From assembly GCA_028290305.1 (NCBI GenBank), contig JAQGKC010000060.1, positions 1 to 64,000 on the forward strand: 64,000 nt of DNA, read 5' to 3'. Both the position numbers and the translations under genes were made by a program. How positions within the stretch are numbered: the stretch's first letter is position 1; the number at the start of each line of letters is the position of its first letter. Below the pieces are notes generated by a model. The model saw only the letters and a list, made by a program, of their open reading frames with translations. It was not told the DNA's origin and made no database searches. Below are positions 10,119 through 19,638 of the stretch, in pieces. This DNA is from Bradyrhizobium sp. Lineage in GTDB: Bacteria > Pseudomonadota > Alphaproteobacteria > Rhizobiales > Xanthobacteraceae.

Positions 10119-10213
10119 GCCAGATCGAAGCCTCCCATGGCCAAACGAGGCTTGTTCTTTGCCCGGAACGCAGGCAGAACTCTTTGAAATTATGAAAATC
10201 CGGAGTGAAACTC

Positions 10214-11161
10214 GTGGCTGAACATCGGCCTTCGGCCTCGATCGAGGCAGTAGAACACGGCCTCGCCTCGCAAGGCTATATCGCGAGCCGGCAGATCGCC
10301 ACCGCGGTCTATCTCGCGCAGCAGATCGAGAAGCCGATCCTGGTCGAAGGCCCCGCCGGCGTCGGCAAGACCGAGCTTGCCAAGGCGATCGCAGCGTGGC
10401 GCGGGCTCAAGATGATCCGCCTGCAATGCTACGAGGGGCTGGACGAGGCAAAGGCACTCTACGAGTGGAAGTATGCCAAGCAGCTTCTGTACACGCAGAT
10501 CCTGAAGGACAAGCTCGGCGAGGTGCTCGGGGGCGCCCCGACGCTTCATGCGGCGCTGGATCAACTTCATAATTTCAGCGACGTGTTCTTCTCCAAGGAG
10601 TTTGTTGAACCACGGCCGCTGCTTCAGGCGCTGGAGCAGCCCGCCGGTTGCGTGCTGCTGATCGACGAGATCGACAAGTCGGATGCCGAGTTCGAATCCC
10701 TGCTGCTCGAAATCCTAAGCGATTTCCAGGTCAGCATTCCCGAGCTTGGGACGGTTGTTGCCGCCGTGCCGCCAACGGTGATCCTGACCTCCAATGGCGA
10801 GCGTGATCTCGGCGACGCGCTCAAGCGGCGCTGCCTTCATCTTCACATCGGCTTCCCCGAGCAGAAGCTCGAGGAGCGCATCGTCGAAAGCCGCGTTCCC
10901 GGCATTTCGCAATCGCTGCGCAAGCAGATCGTCGGCTTCATCCACGAGATCCGCACGCTCGATCTCAAGAAGCTGCCGTCGGTGAGCGAAACCATCGATT
11001 GGGCACGGGTTCTCGTGCTCCTGCAGGTCTCGGAGCTTGGCCACGAGATGGTCAAGGACACGCTCAACGTATTGCTGAAATACGAGGCGGATATCGAGGC
11101 GACGCTGCCCCAGGTCACCACCTTCGTTGCCAAGGCTTCGCGCCAGAACGTGTTCGGCTAA
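10214..11161 (+). CDS. MoxR/CoxD-type AAA+ ATPase
   Basis: 315 residues. Walker A GPAGVGKT at about 46-53 and Walker B VLLIDEIDK near 150 are clear, with sensor residues in ILTSNGERDL. The family acts as a chaperone-like ATPase with a VWA partner in metalloenzyme maturation; CoxD of CO dehydrogenase is the best-known case. The GTG at 10214 is preferred over the GTG at 10205 because GGAG lies 8 bases before it. Five bases separate its stop from the VWA gene. The nearby molybdenum hydroxylase operon (12550-16672, converging) is a plausible client, by inference only. Confidence 0.9.
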   Translation: MAEHRPSASIEAVEHGLASQGYIASRQIATAVYLAQQIEKPILVEGPAGVGKTELAKAIAAWRGLKMIRLQCYEGLDEAKALYEWKYAKQLLYTQILKDKLGEVLGGAPTLHAALDQLHNFSDVFFSKEFVEPRPLLQALEQPAGCVLLIDEIDKSDAEFESLLLEILSDFQVSIPELGTVVAAVPPTVILTSNGERDLGDALKRRCLHLHIGFPEQKLEERIVESRVPGISQSLRKQIVGFIHEIRTLDLKKLPSVSETIDWARVLVLLQVSELGHEMVKDTLNVLLKYEADIEATLPQVTTFVAKASRQNVFG

Positions 11162-11166
11162 CCCGG

Positions 11167-12531
11167 ATGCGGGAAAACCTGCATCGCTTCTTTCGTGCGG
11201 CGCGGGGAGCGGGAGTCCGGGTCTCGCCGGCCGAAAGCATCGATGCGATGCGAGCCGTCGCCGACGTCGGCTTTTCCGATCGCGGTATTTTACGCGACAC
11301 GTTCCTGCTGACACTTGCCAAGACGCAAGACGAGAAGAAGGCGCTCGGCGAGTGCTTCGATCTGTTCTTCGATCATCCGGAGTCGCGGCAAGCCGCGCCC
11401 GAGAATGGCGAGAGCGACGACGAGCCCGACACGACGGAGACCCAATCGGCGGAGGGCGCAGGCGGTCAATCCACCGAGGGCCTCGGCCAGCTCGCGCAGA
11501 TGTTGTTGTCGCAAGATCGATCCGAAATTGCAGCCGCCATCGCGAATGCATCTAGCGCGGCTTCCTTGTCCGATATCCGGTATTTCACCCAGCGCGGCAT
11601 ATTTTCAAGTCGTATTCTCGATTTGATGGGCATTGGGCGCCTGCGCGACGATCTTGATGACTTGGCCGCGACCAAACCCGTATTGGCAGAACGGCTGACG
11701 GCTGCCCTGGAAGGGCTGCGCGACAATGTTCGCGACACGGTCTCGCAAGCGCTGCTGCTCTATGGCCGCGAGGAATCCGAGAACCTGCGCAACGAGATCT
11801 TGCGGAACGCGCCGCTGTCACGGATCGAGCCGCGGCAGGTCGAGCAGATGCGGCTCCTGATTCGACGGATCGCACGCCGCCTGCGCGAACGCTACAGCAA
11901 GCCGCGCAAACGACAACGGCGCGGCCATCTCGATGTGCGCCGAACCATCCGCCGAAACGCCGCGTGGGGCGGCATTCCGTTCCTGACCGCCTGGAAACGC
12001 CGAAAGCGCGATCGGCCGAAGATCGTGGCGCTCTGCGACGTCAGCGGATCGGTGGCGCGGGTCTCCGATTTCTTCCTGCTTCTGATTCACGGCCTGCACG
12101 AAGTCGTTTCCGACGTTCGCTCGTTCGCTTTTTCAGGGCATCTGATCGAGGTTAGCGACATCCTGGAGTCCAAGTCACCGGAAGAGGCGATGGCCGAGAT
12201 CATGTCCAAGGTCGGATTTGGCTCGTCCGATTATGGCGGCTCGTTCGCCGATTTCGAAAAGCAATGGATGAGCTCGGTGACGCAACAGACCACCGTAATC
12301 GTGCTCGGCGATGCCAGAAGCAATAATCTCGACCCTCGCGCCGACATCCTTCGCCGCATCGCAGAGAGATCGAAGCGGCTGGTATGGCTCAATCCCGAAG
12401 GGCGCACGGCGTGGGGCTTTGGCGATTCCGAAATGCCGCGCTATTCGACCTTCTGCACCGTCGTGCGCCAATGCGCCACCGCACAGCAACTCGAGCGCGC
12501 GGTGTCCGACATCGTGGCGACCTATCAATAG
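11167..12531 (+). CDS. VWA-domain protein, CoxE-like
   Basis: 454 residues. The C-terminal half is a von Willebrand A domain with a MIDAS motif DVSGS near residue 291, preceded by a basic stretch (RKRQRRGHLDVRRTIRRN) typical of CoxE-type proteins. The N-terminal half is helical, with an acidic, low-complexity segment around 80-105. It forms a two-gene unit with the MoxR ATPase, the standard MoxR-VWA partnership for metal-cofactor insertion. The ATG at 11167 follows the MoxR stop directly; the open frame further upstream is a shadow of moxR. Confidence 0.88.
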   Translation: MRENLHRFFRAARGAGVRVSPAESIDAMRAVADVGFSDRGILRDTFLLTLAKTQDEKKALGECFDLFFDHPESRQAAPENGESDDEPDTTETQSAEGAGGQSTEGLGQLAQMLLSQDRSEIAAAIANASSAASLSDIRYFTQRGIFSSRILDLMGIGRLRDDLDDLAATKPVLAERLTAALEGLRDNVRDTVSQALLLYGREESENLRNEILRNAPLSRIEPRQVEQMRLLIRRIARRLRERYSKPRKRQRRGHLDVRRTIRRNAAWGGIPFLTAWKRRKRDRPKIVALCDVSGSVARVSDFFLLLIHGLHEVVSDVRSFAFSGHLIEVSDILESKSPEEAMAEIMSKVGFGSSDYGGSFADFEKQWMSSVTQQTTVIVLGDARSNNLDPRADILRRIAERSKRLVWLNPEGRTAWGFGDSEMPRYSTFCTVVRQCATAQQLERAVSDIVATYQ

Positions 12532-12549
12532 GGCCTACCCAATAGACCA

Positions 12550-14784
12550 TCACGCGTCGATCGCGTCCTTGATCCGCTTTCGCGTCAGCGGCAAATTGCG
12601 CAGCCGCTTGCCGGTGGCATTGGCGATGGCGTTCGCGATTGACGCTGCGGCCGGGCCCTGCCCGGTCTCGCCGCTGCCAAGGAAGGGCAGCCCGGGCCGA
12701 TTGATAATGTGGACGTCAATACTGTCGGGCACCGAATTGAATCGCAGGATCGGATAGGTCTGCCAGTCGATGCTGGTGATCCTGGTGTCGTCGAAGGTCA
12801 CGCTTTCGTACAGCGTCCAGCTCATCGACTGCACGATTGCGCCTTCGATCTGGTTGATCAACCCGTCCGGATTGACCACCTGGCCGCTGTCGACCGCCGC
12901 CACCGCGCGCACCAGGCGCGGACGCCCGGTTTCGCTGTTCACCTCCACCTCGGTCGCAACAGCGCAATACGCCGCGAGATTCTTGTAGCGTGCAAAGGCA
13001 AATCCATAGCCGCGGTCCCGTGGCGCTTTCTGCCCCTTCAGCCATCCGAAGCCCTGCGCGGCCTTGTTGATGACATCGCGGCCGCGCGGATCGTCGAGGT
13101 GTTTCAGCCTGAATTCGACGGGATCGGCGCCAGCCGCGCCGGCGAGCTCGTCCATGAAGCTCTCGATCGAAAATACATTGTGGTAGGCGCCGAGCGCCCG
13201 CATCGCCGAGATACGCAAAGGCATCGCCGGAATAAAATGGTGCACGACATGCGCATTGGGAAATGTGTAGATCGGGATCGCGTTGCGGTCGCCGCCGCCT
13301 TCCGGCAATGGCAGCGGTTTTGGTGCGGGCACGGCGAACGACTGCGCCATGTGCTGGGCCGCCAGCATCGAGCCGGCGCCGCCCGGCCGCATCGAATGGG
13401 TGTTGCTCCAGACCTCGAAATTCCAGTCCGAGATCGCGCCGTTACCGTCGAGCGACGCTTTTAGTTTCGTCACCATGGCCGGGCCGTACGGTTCCCAACT
13501 GTGTTCCTGTTCGCGCATCCATTGCACGCGAACCGGCACACCGGGCAGCTCACGCGCGATCAGTGCTGCGTCGGCAGCGGCATCGTCGGCGCCGTTATGG
13601 CCGTAACATCCGGATCCCTCGACATGGATCAATCGAACGCTTTGCTGAGGCACGCGCAGCATCTCGGCGATGCCCTGGCGGTCGGGATAGACGCCCTGGG
13701 TGTGGGTCCAGACCGTCATCTCATCATTGCCGGACTGCGCGACGGCGCAGGACGGGCCAATCGAACCGTGCGACTGATACGGCCGCGTATAGGTCGCCTC
13801 CAAGGTTTTCTGGCCGACGGCCGACGGATTGCTCCGCTGGAAGATCGTCGAGTCCTGTGACGGCAGGCTGGTCAGGACGTGAAGCAGATCGTCCTGTTTC
13901 GGCAGGCTTGCGGTCTCCCTCCATTTCGCGGCAGCCGACAGCGCACGCATCGCCTTGACTGCCTGGAATTCCTTTTTGGCAACGACGGCAAGGAAGTTGC
14001 CGTCACGAACCACCTTGACGACACCGGGCAATTTTTCGATCGCCGAGGTGTCGCAATCCGTGAGTTGCGCGCCGTAGCTCGGCGGCCGCACGACGCGGGC
14101 GTGCACCATGCCGGGCAGCCGCATGTCCTGGACGTAGGCCGCGCCGCCGGTGACCTTGGCCGGGATATCAACGCGCGGCACCGGCTGGCCCATTACCTTG
14201 AACGTCGCCGGATCCTTCAGCTTCGATTTTACCTGCGCCTGCACGTGCAGCATGTCGCCCGCGACCAGATCGCCGTAGCCTAATCGCCTGCCGTCGGGCG
14301 AAATCACCGCGCCGTCTTCGGTATGGAGATTTTCAGCCGGCAAATCGAGACGCCGCGACGCCTCCGCGACCAGGAGTTCGCGCACCTGCGCGGCTGCGTT
14401 CTGGATCGCAGTGCCGCTGTCCTGGGTCGAGTGGCTGCCGGCGGTATAGCCTTCATTGGCGGTACGGCGGGTATCGGCGGTAATGACCGTCAGCGAAGCG
14501 AACGGAACATCCAGTTCTTCGGCCGCGATCTGCTGAAAGGCAGTTTTAAAACCCTGGCCGAGTTCGGCCTTGCCGGTGAATGCCGTGATGCTGCCGTCGG
14601 CATCGATTCGAATCCAGGAATCCAGGAACGGCGCGTCCTTCAGGCTGCCGGGAGGCTTGGGCGCCGGTACGGCTGCGGGTGCGCTCTGATCCTGCGCGAA
14701 GGCGCCGGTGAGCGAGAAGCTGACGATCAATGCGCCACCGCCCGCGAGCACGCGGCGGCGGTCGAGAATCACGGGGGCGTTCAT
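12550..14784 (-). CDS. Molybdopterin-binding large subunit, xanthine dehydrogenase family (isoquinoline 1-oxidoreductase beta-like)
   Basis: 744 residues, catalytic subunit of a periplasmic molybdenum hydroxylase. A Tat signal is present (RRRVLAGGG at 9-17, then a hydrophobic run ending FAQ). Family stretches include TGKAELGQGFKTAFQQIAAEE, GYTAGSHSTQDSG and GSGETGQGPAAASIANA, the last carrying the glutamate near the molybdenum site. The length and Tat signal match the IorB/membrane-associated aldehyde or N-heterocycle dehydrogenases rather than cytosolic XdhB. The ATG at 14784 has GGGAGG 5 bases upstream and overlaps the preceding stop (ATGA). The substrate is unknown. Confidence 0.9.
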   Translation of the reverse strand: MNAPVILDRRRVLAGGGALIVSFSLTGAFAQDQSAPAAVPAPKPPGSLKDAPFLDSWIRIDADGSITAFTGKAELGQGFKTAFQQIAAEELDVPFASLTVITADTRRTANEGYTAGSHSTQDSGTAIQNAAAQVRELLVAEASRRLDLPAENLHTEDGAVISPDGRRLGYGDLVAGDMLHVQAQVKSKLKDPATFKVMGQPVPRVDIPAKVTGGAAYVQDMRLPGMVHARVVRPPSYGAQLTDCDTSAIEKLPGVVKVVRDGNFLAVVAKKEFQAVKAMRALSAAAKWRETASLPKQDDLLHVLTSLPSQDSTIFQRSNPSAVGQKTLEATYTRPYQSHGSIGPSCAVAQSGNDEMTVWTHTQGVYPDRQGIAEMLRVPQQSVRLIHVEGSGCYGHNGADDAAADAALIARELPGVPVRVQWMREQEHSWEPYGPAMVTKLKASLDGNGAISDWNFEVWSNTHSMRPGGAGSMLAAQHMAQSFAVPAPKPLPLPEGGGDRNAIPIYTFPNAHVVHHFIPAMPLRISAMRALGAYHNVFSIESFMDELAGAAGADPVEFRLKHLDDPRGRDVINKAAQGFGWLKGQKAPRDRGYGFAFARYKNLAAYCAVATEVEVNSETGRPRLVRAVAAVDSGQVVNPDGLINQIEGAIVQSMSWTLYESVTFDDTRITSIDWQTYPILRFNSVPDSIDVHIINRPGLPFLGSGETGQGPAAASIANAIANATGKRLRNLPLTRKRIKDAIDA

Positions 14785-15278
14785 GGTGCCCTCCCGCTGG
14801 TTACCGAAGACGCGTCGGCCGTGTCCATCAGCCTGACGGCACGATGCACCGCGCGCAGGATGCGCATATGCGTGCCGCAGCGGCACAGATTTGGCTCCAG
14901 CTCGGCGCGGATCTGTTCGTCGGTCGGCTTGGGGTTTCTTTGTAGCAAGGCCTGCGCCCGCATCATCATTCCGGAGATGCAGTAGCCACACTGCGCCGCC
15001 TGCTCCTCGATGAAAGCACGCTGGATCGGCGCGGGTGCCTCGATGGTCCCGAGACCCTCAAGCGTCGTCACCTGCTTGCCCTCGAGCAGAAGCAGCGGCG
15101 TCACACAGGACAGGACCGCCTTGCCGTCCACGATCACCGTGCACGCCCCGCATTGGCCGAGCCCGCAGCCGAATTTGGCGGCATTGAGCTTGATATCGTC
15201 GCGCAGTACGTAGAGCAGCGGCGTGTCGGGATCCGCATCGATCTGGTGATCGTGACCATTGACCTTCAATGTCATCAT
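14781..15278 (-). CDS. [2Fe-2S] subunit of the molybdenum hydroxylase
   Basis: 165 residues, electron-transfer subunit. The N-terminal plant-type ferredoxin domain has Cys38, Cys43, Cys46 and Cys58; the C-terminal helical [2Fe-2S] domain has Cys97, Cys100, Cys132 and Cys134 (CGYC...CRC). Both clusters therefore appear complete. Start and stop overlap the neighbouring genes by ATGA on both sides, giving strong translational coupling with the cytochrome (upstream) and the molybdenum subunit (downstream). There is no signal peptide; export probably occurs by hitchhiking on the Tat signal of the large subunit. Confidence 0.93.
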   Translation of the reverse strand: MMTLKVNGHDHQIDADPDTPLLYVLRDDIKLNAAKFGCGLGQCGACTVIVDGKAVLSCVTPLLLLEGKQVTTLEGLGTIEAPAPIQRAFIEEQAAQCGYCISGMMMRAQALLQRNPKPTDEQIRAELEPNLCRCGTHMRILRAVHRAVRLMDTADASSVTSGRAP

Positions 15279-16672
15279 GGCTTGTCTCGCTGCGTTGCAT
15301 CGGCGGGAGCATTGTGTGGCCCCGACGATGTCTGGAGAAACACGGTCTGGGTGCGCCGGGCGTCCTCTATGGTCTTTTCAACGCCCGTCCATGCCGGTTG
15401 GTTGCTGAACCTGGCGCGCAGATAATGCAAAAGCGCTGCGATCTGGTCGTCGTTCATGCTGGCGGCGAAGCCCGGCATGATCGGGCTGCGCTCGCCTTCC
15501 ATCGGACGGACGCCTGACAGCACAATATTGGCGACGTTGCGCGCATCGGGGCTGCTGATGGCGGTAGAGAGTCGGAGATTGACCCCGCCATAGGGCAACG
15601 GCCTGCCGGTCTCGTGGCATGTCGCGCACGCCGCAGCGTAAATCGCCGCGCCGACCGGATTGGTCTGCGAAGCCGGCGTCGCCGCAATTTCGGGAGCGGC
15701 GGATGTTTGCACGGCGGGCGATTTGGCTTGTGCCAGCACGGCTTCGCCCTGACGTTGGCGATCCGGCGTCGGCGCGCCGAACACATCAGCCATATAGGTC
15801 GAGATCGCGCGCACGTCGCTTTCGCTCACCGACGACAGATTGCTGACCACCTCCGCCATCGGCCCGCGCGCTACACCGTGACCGGGATGCCAGCCCTGAC
15901 GCAGATAGGTGAAAAGTGCGTCCGCAGTCCACGGCACCGGGGACGGAGATTGGCCATTGATCGCATAAGCCTGCCAGTTATCGACGTCGCCGCCGGCAAA
16001 CTGGGCGCTTGCGCGCTCCGCACCTAATAAATTGCGCGGCGTATGGCAGGCGCCGCAATGCGCCAGCCCTTCCACGAGGTAAGCGCCACGATTCCATTCC
16101 GCGCTTCGAGCGCTGTCCGGCGGGTAGGTTCCGCGGCGAAGAAACAACAATTTCCAGCCCGCGACCACAAAGCGCTGGTCGAGCGGAAAGGACAATTGGT
16201 TCTCGCGGGCCGGCGCGTGAACCGGCTGCCTTGTCATCAGGTAAGCGTAAAGCGCCTGGTCATCCTCATCGCTGACGTTGGTGAAATGATCGTAGGGGAA
16301 AGTCGGATAGAGATGTTGCCCGTCACGATCGACGCCTGACCGCATGGCGCGGCGGAACGCAGCTTCCGGCCACCGGCCGATTCCCGTCTCCGCATCCGGC
16401 GTGATGTTCGATGAAAAGATCGTACCGAACGGCGTCGGCACCGGAAGGCCGCCGGCGAAAACCTTGCCGCCTCGCACCGTGTGGCAATCGTTGCAATTGC
16501 CGATCGCGGCAAGATCGCGGCCGCGCCTGACCAGGGCTGCATCGAACGACTGTGGCGCCGGCGGCTCGATCGCGGCAATCGCCGGCCGCCACGCCACGGC
16601 AAAACCCGCAGCCACGCCTGCAACCACGATGCCGGCGACGACGCTTGCGATAATTCGCGGCGACCCTGTCAT
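15275..16672 (-). CDS. Membrane-anchored triheme cytochrome c, electron acceptor of the Mo hydroxylase
   Basis: 465 residues with an N-terminal membrane anchor (about 9-28) and three CxxCH haem-binding motifs: CNDCH (60-64), CGACH (about 200) and CATCH (about 340). This three-haem layout is the usual one for cytochrome subunits of alcohol, aldehyde or nicotinate dehydrogenases that pass electrons to the respiratory chain. It is first in the operon cytochrome - [2Fe-2S] - molybdenum subunit. It is divergent from the CoA-transferase gene across a 193-bp gap. Confidence 0.92.
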   Translation of the reverse strand: MTGSPRIIASVVAGIVVAGVAAGFAVAWRPAIAAIEPPAPQSFDAALVRRGRDLAAIGNCNDCHTVRGGKVFAGGLPVPTPFGTIFSSNITPDAETGIGRWPEAAFRRAMRSGVDRDGQHLYPTFPYDHFTNVSDEDDQALYAYLMTRQPVHAPARENQLSFPLDQRFVVAGWKLLFLRRGTYPPDSARSAEWNRGAYLVEGLAHCGACHTPRNLLGAERASAQFAGGDVDNWQAYAINGQSPSPVPWTADALFTYLRQGWHPGHGVARGPMAEVVSNLSSVSESDVRAISTYMADVFGAPTPDRQRQGEAVLAQAKSPAVQTSAAPEIAATPASQTNPVGAAIYAAACATCHETGRPLPYGGVNLRLSTAISSPDARNVANIVLSGVRPMEGERSPIMPGFAASMNDDQIAALLHYLRARFSNQPAWTGVEKTIEDARRTQTVFLQTSSGPHNAPADATQRDKP

Positions 16673-16865
16673 CCCTTCCCGCTCGCCTTTTGTGTTGTTG
16701 ATAGCCGGGCTAGGCCTAGCACATATCCCGTGTTGTCGCGTTGCCGCAAGGCGCCGATCACCGGCTGTTGACCTTCCACCTAATGCAGAGCGCTTTTAAT
16801 CGATATTCCGCCCCGGGATCGGAACCGGCTATACGGAAGTGGCAAGAATAATCTGGAGATCATCC

Positions 16866-18035
16866 ATGAACCAGTCGTCGGGGCTGCCATTGTCGGGCAT
16901 CACTGTCGTTTCGCTCGAGCAGGCCATCGCCGCCCCTCTCGCCAGCCGGCATCTGGCCGATTGGGGCGCGCGGGTGATCAAGATCGAACGACCTGGTAAA
17001 GGCGACTTCTGCCGCGACTATGATTACGTGATGAACGGGATGTCGAGCCAGTTTGCCTGGACCAACCGCTCCAAGGAGAGCCTCGCGCTCGATGTGAAAA
17101 GCAATGAGGGCAAACGGGTGCTCGACGCGTTGTTGCCGCGTGCGGACGTGTTTTTGCAGAATCTGGCGCCGGGCGCGGCGAAACGGCTCGGGCTCGATGG
17201 CGCGACCCTCGTTGCGCGCTTCCCCCGCCTGATCGCCTGCGATATTTCGGGCTATGGTAGCGGTGGGCCTTACAGCCAGAAAAAAGCCTACGACCTGCTG
17301 GTGCAGTGCGAAACGGGATTTCTGTCGGTCAACGGCACCCAGGAACAGCCCGCCAAATGCGGTATCGCCGTCGTCGATACCGCGACCGGCATGTATATTC
17401 TCAACGGCGTGCTGATGGCGCTGTTCAATCGCGAGCGCACCGGAAAGGGAATGGCGTTCGAGGTCTCGCTGTTCGATTCGATGACCGAATGGATGAGCTA
17501 TCCCGCATACTACACCGAAGGTGCCGGCAAGCCGCTGGTCCGCACCGGCACGCGTCATGCGACCATCGCGCCCTACGGGCCATTTCGCACCGGCGACGGC
17601 GGCATGGTCTTTTTCGGCATTCAGAACGAGCGCGAATGGAGCGCGCTGTGTGCGCAGGTGCTGGAAAACGCAGCGCTTGCAAGCGATCCTCGTTTTTGTA
17701 CCAACCCACAGCGCATGCAGAATCGCGATGCGCTGGAGGCGGTGATCGAGCAGCAGTTCGAGAAATTCTCGGCCGAGCAGGTCGTGCAGCGCCTCGATGA
17801 CGCGGCGATCGCGAACGCCAATATGAATACCGTCGAAGCGTTCCTTGGGCATCCGCAGCTTCATGCGCGCGATCGCGTTCACAAGGTGGGGTCGCCGAAC
17901 GGACCGCTGATGAGCTTTCTGCCCGCGATCACCATCCCCGGCGTCAACCCTGTCATGGGCGATATTCCCGCGGTCGGACAGCATACGGACGCCATCCTGG
18001 CCGAACTCGGTCTGATGGAGACCACCCGGACATGA
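16866..18035 (+). CDS. CaiB/BaiF family CoA-transferase
   Basis: 389 residues, class III CoA-transferase. Characteristic segments are the N-terminal GITVVSLEQAIAAPLASRHLADWGARVIKIE and a later GYGSGGPYSQKKAYDLLVQ. The catalytic aspartate is likely in the KAYDLLVQ region. The ATG at 16866 has GGAG 7 bases upstream; the frame extends to 16839 without a ribosome-binding site. Its stop overlaps the start of the CoA-ester lyase gene (ATGA), so the two probably act in sequence: activate a hydroxyacid as its CoA thioester, then cleave it. Confidence 0.9.
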   Translation: MNQSSGLPLSGITVVSLEQAIAAPLASRHLADWGARVIKIERPGKGDFCRDYDYVMNGMSSQFAWTNRSKESLALDVKSNEGKRVLDALLPRADVFLQNLAPGAAKRLGLDGATLVARFPRLIACDISGYGSGGPYSQKKAYDLLVQCETGFLSVNGTQEQPAKCGIAVVDTATGMYILNGVLMALFNRERTGKGMAFEVSLFDSMTEWMSYPAYYTEGAGKPLVRTGTRHATIAPYGPFRTGDGGMVFFGIQNEREWSALCAQVLENAALASDPRFCTNPQRMQNRDALEAVIEQQFEKFSAEQVVQRLDDAAIANANMNTVEAFLGHPQLHARDRVHKVGSPNGPLMSFLPAITIPGVNPVMGDIPAVGQHTDAILAELGLMETTRT

Positions 18036-18955
18036 CAACACAGCGACTGACCCGCACATACCTGGCTGTCCCCGCGCATCGCGCACGGCTGGTGCAAAAC
18101 GCGGCGGCTTCCGCCGCCGACGCCGTGTTCATGGATCTCGAAGACGCGGTGCCTCCGGCCGAGAAAGCCGCGGCGCTGGAAGCTGCCGTAGCCGCATTGA
18201 CCACGCTCGATTGGGGCCGAAAGACCATCGCGGTGAGACTCAATGCCATCGACAGTCCGTCGATTCAAAAAGAGATTGAACACCTCGGCGGCCTTCGACG
18301 GCTCGATGCTTTCATCATTCCGAAGGCGGAGATGGTGGCCGACGTCACGAAAATCGGCCATTGGATCACGGACGCCGCTGGAGCGCGCGATGCGCCAGCC
18401 GAGATGGAGTTACTGATCGAAACCGCTCGCGGGCTGGTCAATGTGGAAGTGCTGGCCGCGGCAGACCGTCTGGTGACCGCGTTGCATCTCGGCGTTGGCG
18501 ACTTCGCGGCGTCGATCGGAGCCCGGAGCGCGGAGATCGGCGCCTCGCCGCCCGGATACAGGCATGTCGGCAGCGCGGCGGACGGTTACCCCCAGGTTCC
18601 GCTCGATCTGTTTGCTTATCCGATGATGCGGTTACTGGTGGCGGCCCGTGCGTTTGGCCTGCGTGCAATCGATGGACCGTGCGGTGCCTTCCGCGATGCC
18701 ATAGCGACCGCGTCGACGGCAGCAAAGGCGGCCGCGATGGGATATGACGGCAAGCAAGTCATCCATCCGGGCCAGATCGAAGCCACGCGCGATGCATTCG
18801 TGCCTTCCGATGCAGAACTGGCCTACGCCGAACGCGCCGTCGCGGCGCTCGACGAAGCGGAGCGAAACGGTCAGGGCGCCGTCACCGTCGATGGCAAGAT
18901 GGTAGACTATGCCAACATCCGGATGATCCGACGGTTGATGAGTTTCAAGGAATAG
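18032..18955 (+). CDS. HpcH/HpaI (CitE-like) CoA-ester lyase
   Basis: 307 residues, TIM-barrel lyase of the citryl/malyl/citramalyl-CoA lyase group. Conserved parts are FMDLEDAVPPAEK near residue 31 (Mg-binding acidic residues), the glutamate in MELLIETARGLVN, and GYDGKQVIHPGQIEATRDAF near the C-terminus. It is coupled to the CoA-transferase by a 4-bp overlap. A substrate such as citramalyl-, malyl- or 3-hydroxy-3-methylglutaryl-like CoA fits the family; none is proven here. Confidence 0.9.
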   Translation: MTTQRLTRTYLAVPAHRARLVQNAAASAADAVFMDLEDAVPPAEKAAALEAAVAALTTLDWGRKTIAVRLNAIDSPSIQKEIEHLGGLRRLDAFIIPKAEMVADVTKIGHWITDAAGARDAPAEMELLIETARGLVNVEVLAAADRLVTALHLGVGDFAASIGARSAEIGASPPGYRHVGSAADGYPQVPLDLFAYPMMRLLVAARAFGLRAIDGPCGAFRDAIATASTAAKAAAMGYDGKQVIHPGQIEATRDAFVPSDAELAYAERAVAALDEAERNGQGAVTVDGKMVDYANIRMIRRLMSFKE

Positions 18956-19009
18956 ACCTGAGACATCGTCTCCGTCGCGCGACCAGTTGGCCGCACGAAC
19001 GTTTCCGGA

Positions 19010-19282
19010 TCAGGCAGCCTTCTCGGACTGCAGCTGATTGACGATCATCAGTTCCAGCGTTCGGACCGACTGGAAATTCTCGGGCGTTATCTCGGACTGC
19101 GGAATCGTGAAATCAAACTCGGCTTCCACACCGAGCATGAGATTGACCATATCCATCGACGTCAGCCCAACATCCACCAGCCGCGATTCAGGATTAACCT
19201 GGGCTGCGATTGAGTTCTGTTCGAGGATCGCCTGGACGAGAGCAAGGATTCGGTTCTGAACGTCCGTGTTAATGACCTGCAT
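19010..19282 (-). CDS. Phosphopantetheine carrier protein of the aminoacyl-carrier system
   Basis: 90 residues, acyl-carrier-protein fold. The phosphopantetheine attachment serine is Ser42 in DVGLTSMDMVN, with the acidic helix after it (GVEAEFDFTIPQSEIT). The ATG at 19282 has GGAAAG 6 bases upstream; a longer frame to 19333 lacks one. It is divergent from the flavoprotein and ligase genes, the same arrangement as the carrier protein beside the amino acid:[carrier protein] ligases of Bradyrhizobium (Bll0957 and its neighbouring carrier protein, from the literature). It probably carries a glycine or another small amino acid as a thioester. Confidence 0.88.
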   Translation of the reverse strand: MQVINTDVQNRILALVQAILEQNSIAAQVNPESRLVDVGLTSMDMVNLMLGVEAEFDFTIPQSEITPENFQSVRTLELMIVNQLQSEKAA

Positions 19283-19638
19283 ACGCAACTTTCCGTCTTC
19301 GTCGTGCAATCGGCCGATGCCGAGCTGATGCATATGTTTAACGCCGGTGTCCGTTGAAAAACAGTGACTCGCGTTTGATGAAAGTCCTCATTTTGCTCTT
19401 AACGCTAACGGCGATTACGCAAGCGTTTATGCGATCTCGGAATCTATGGGGTATCAAAATACGGTCGATTAACCGTCAACCCTGAAAGGAAAGCTGTTTA
19501 CCCTGAATTTCATCGACGCATTTGAATTAAATCCTTAGCCTCGAAATTCGATCGGGTGCTGTTGGCGATCGATGTGACATCAGGCGCGGTGCTTGCGCAG
19601 GTGTTTCGCACCGAAAAACCCTGGAGGTCATATCGGCA
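19283..19638. promoter_or_regulatory. Divergent promoter region of the carrier-protein cassette, no gene seen
   Basis: A 356-bp gap between the carrier-protein gene (leftward) and the flavoprotein gene (rightward), locally AT-rich compared with its surroundings. A short hairpin with arms ACGGT/ACCGT lies at 19461-19476. GGAGG at 19623-19627 is the ribosome-binding site for the flavoprotein. I saw no convincing promoter hexamers or protein-coding frame. Confidence 0.4.
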
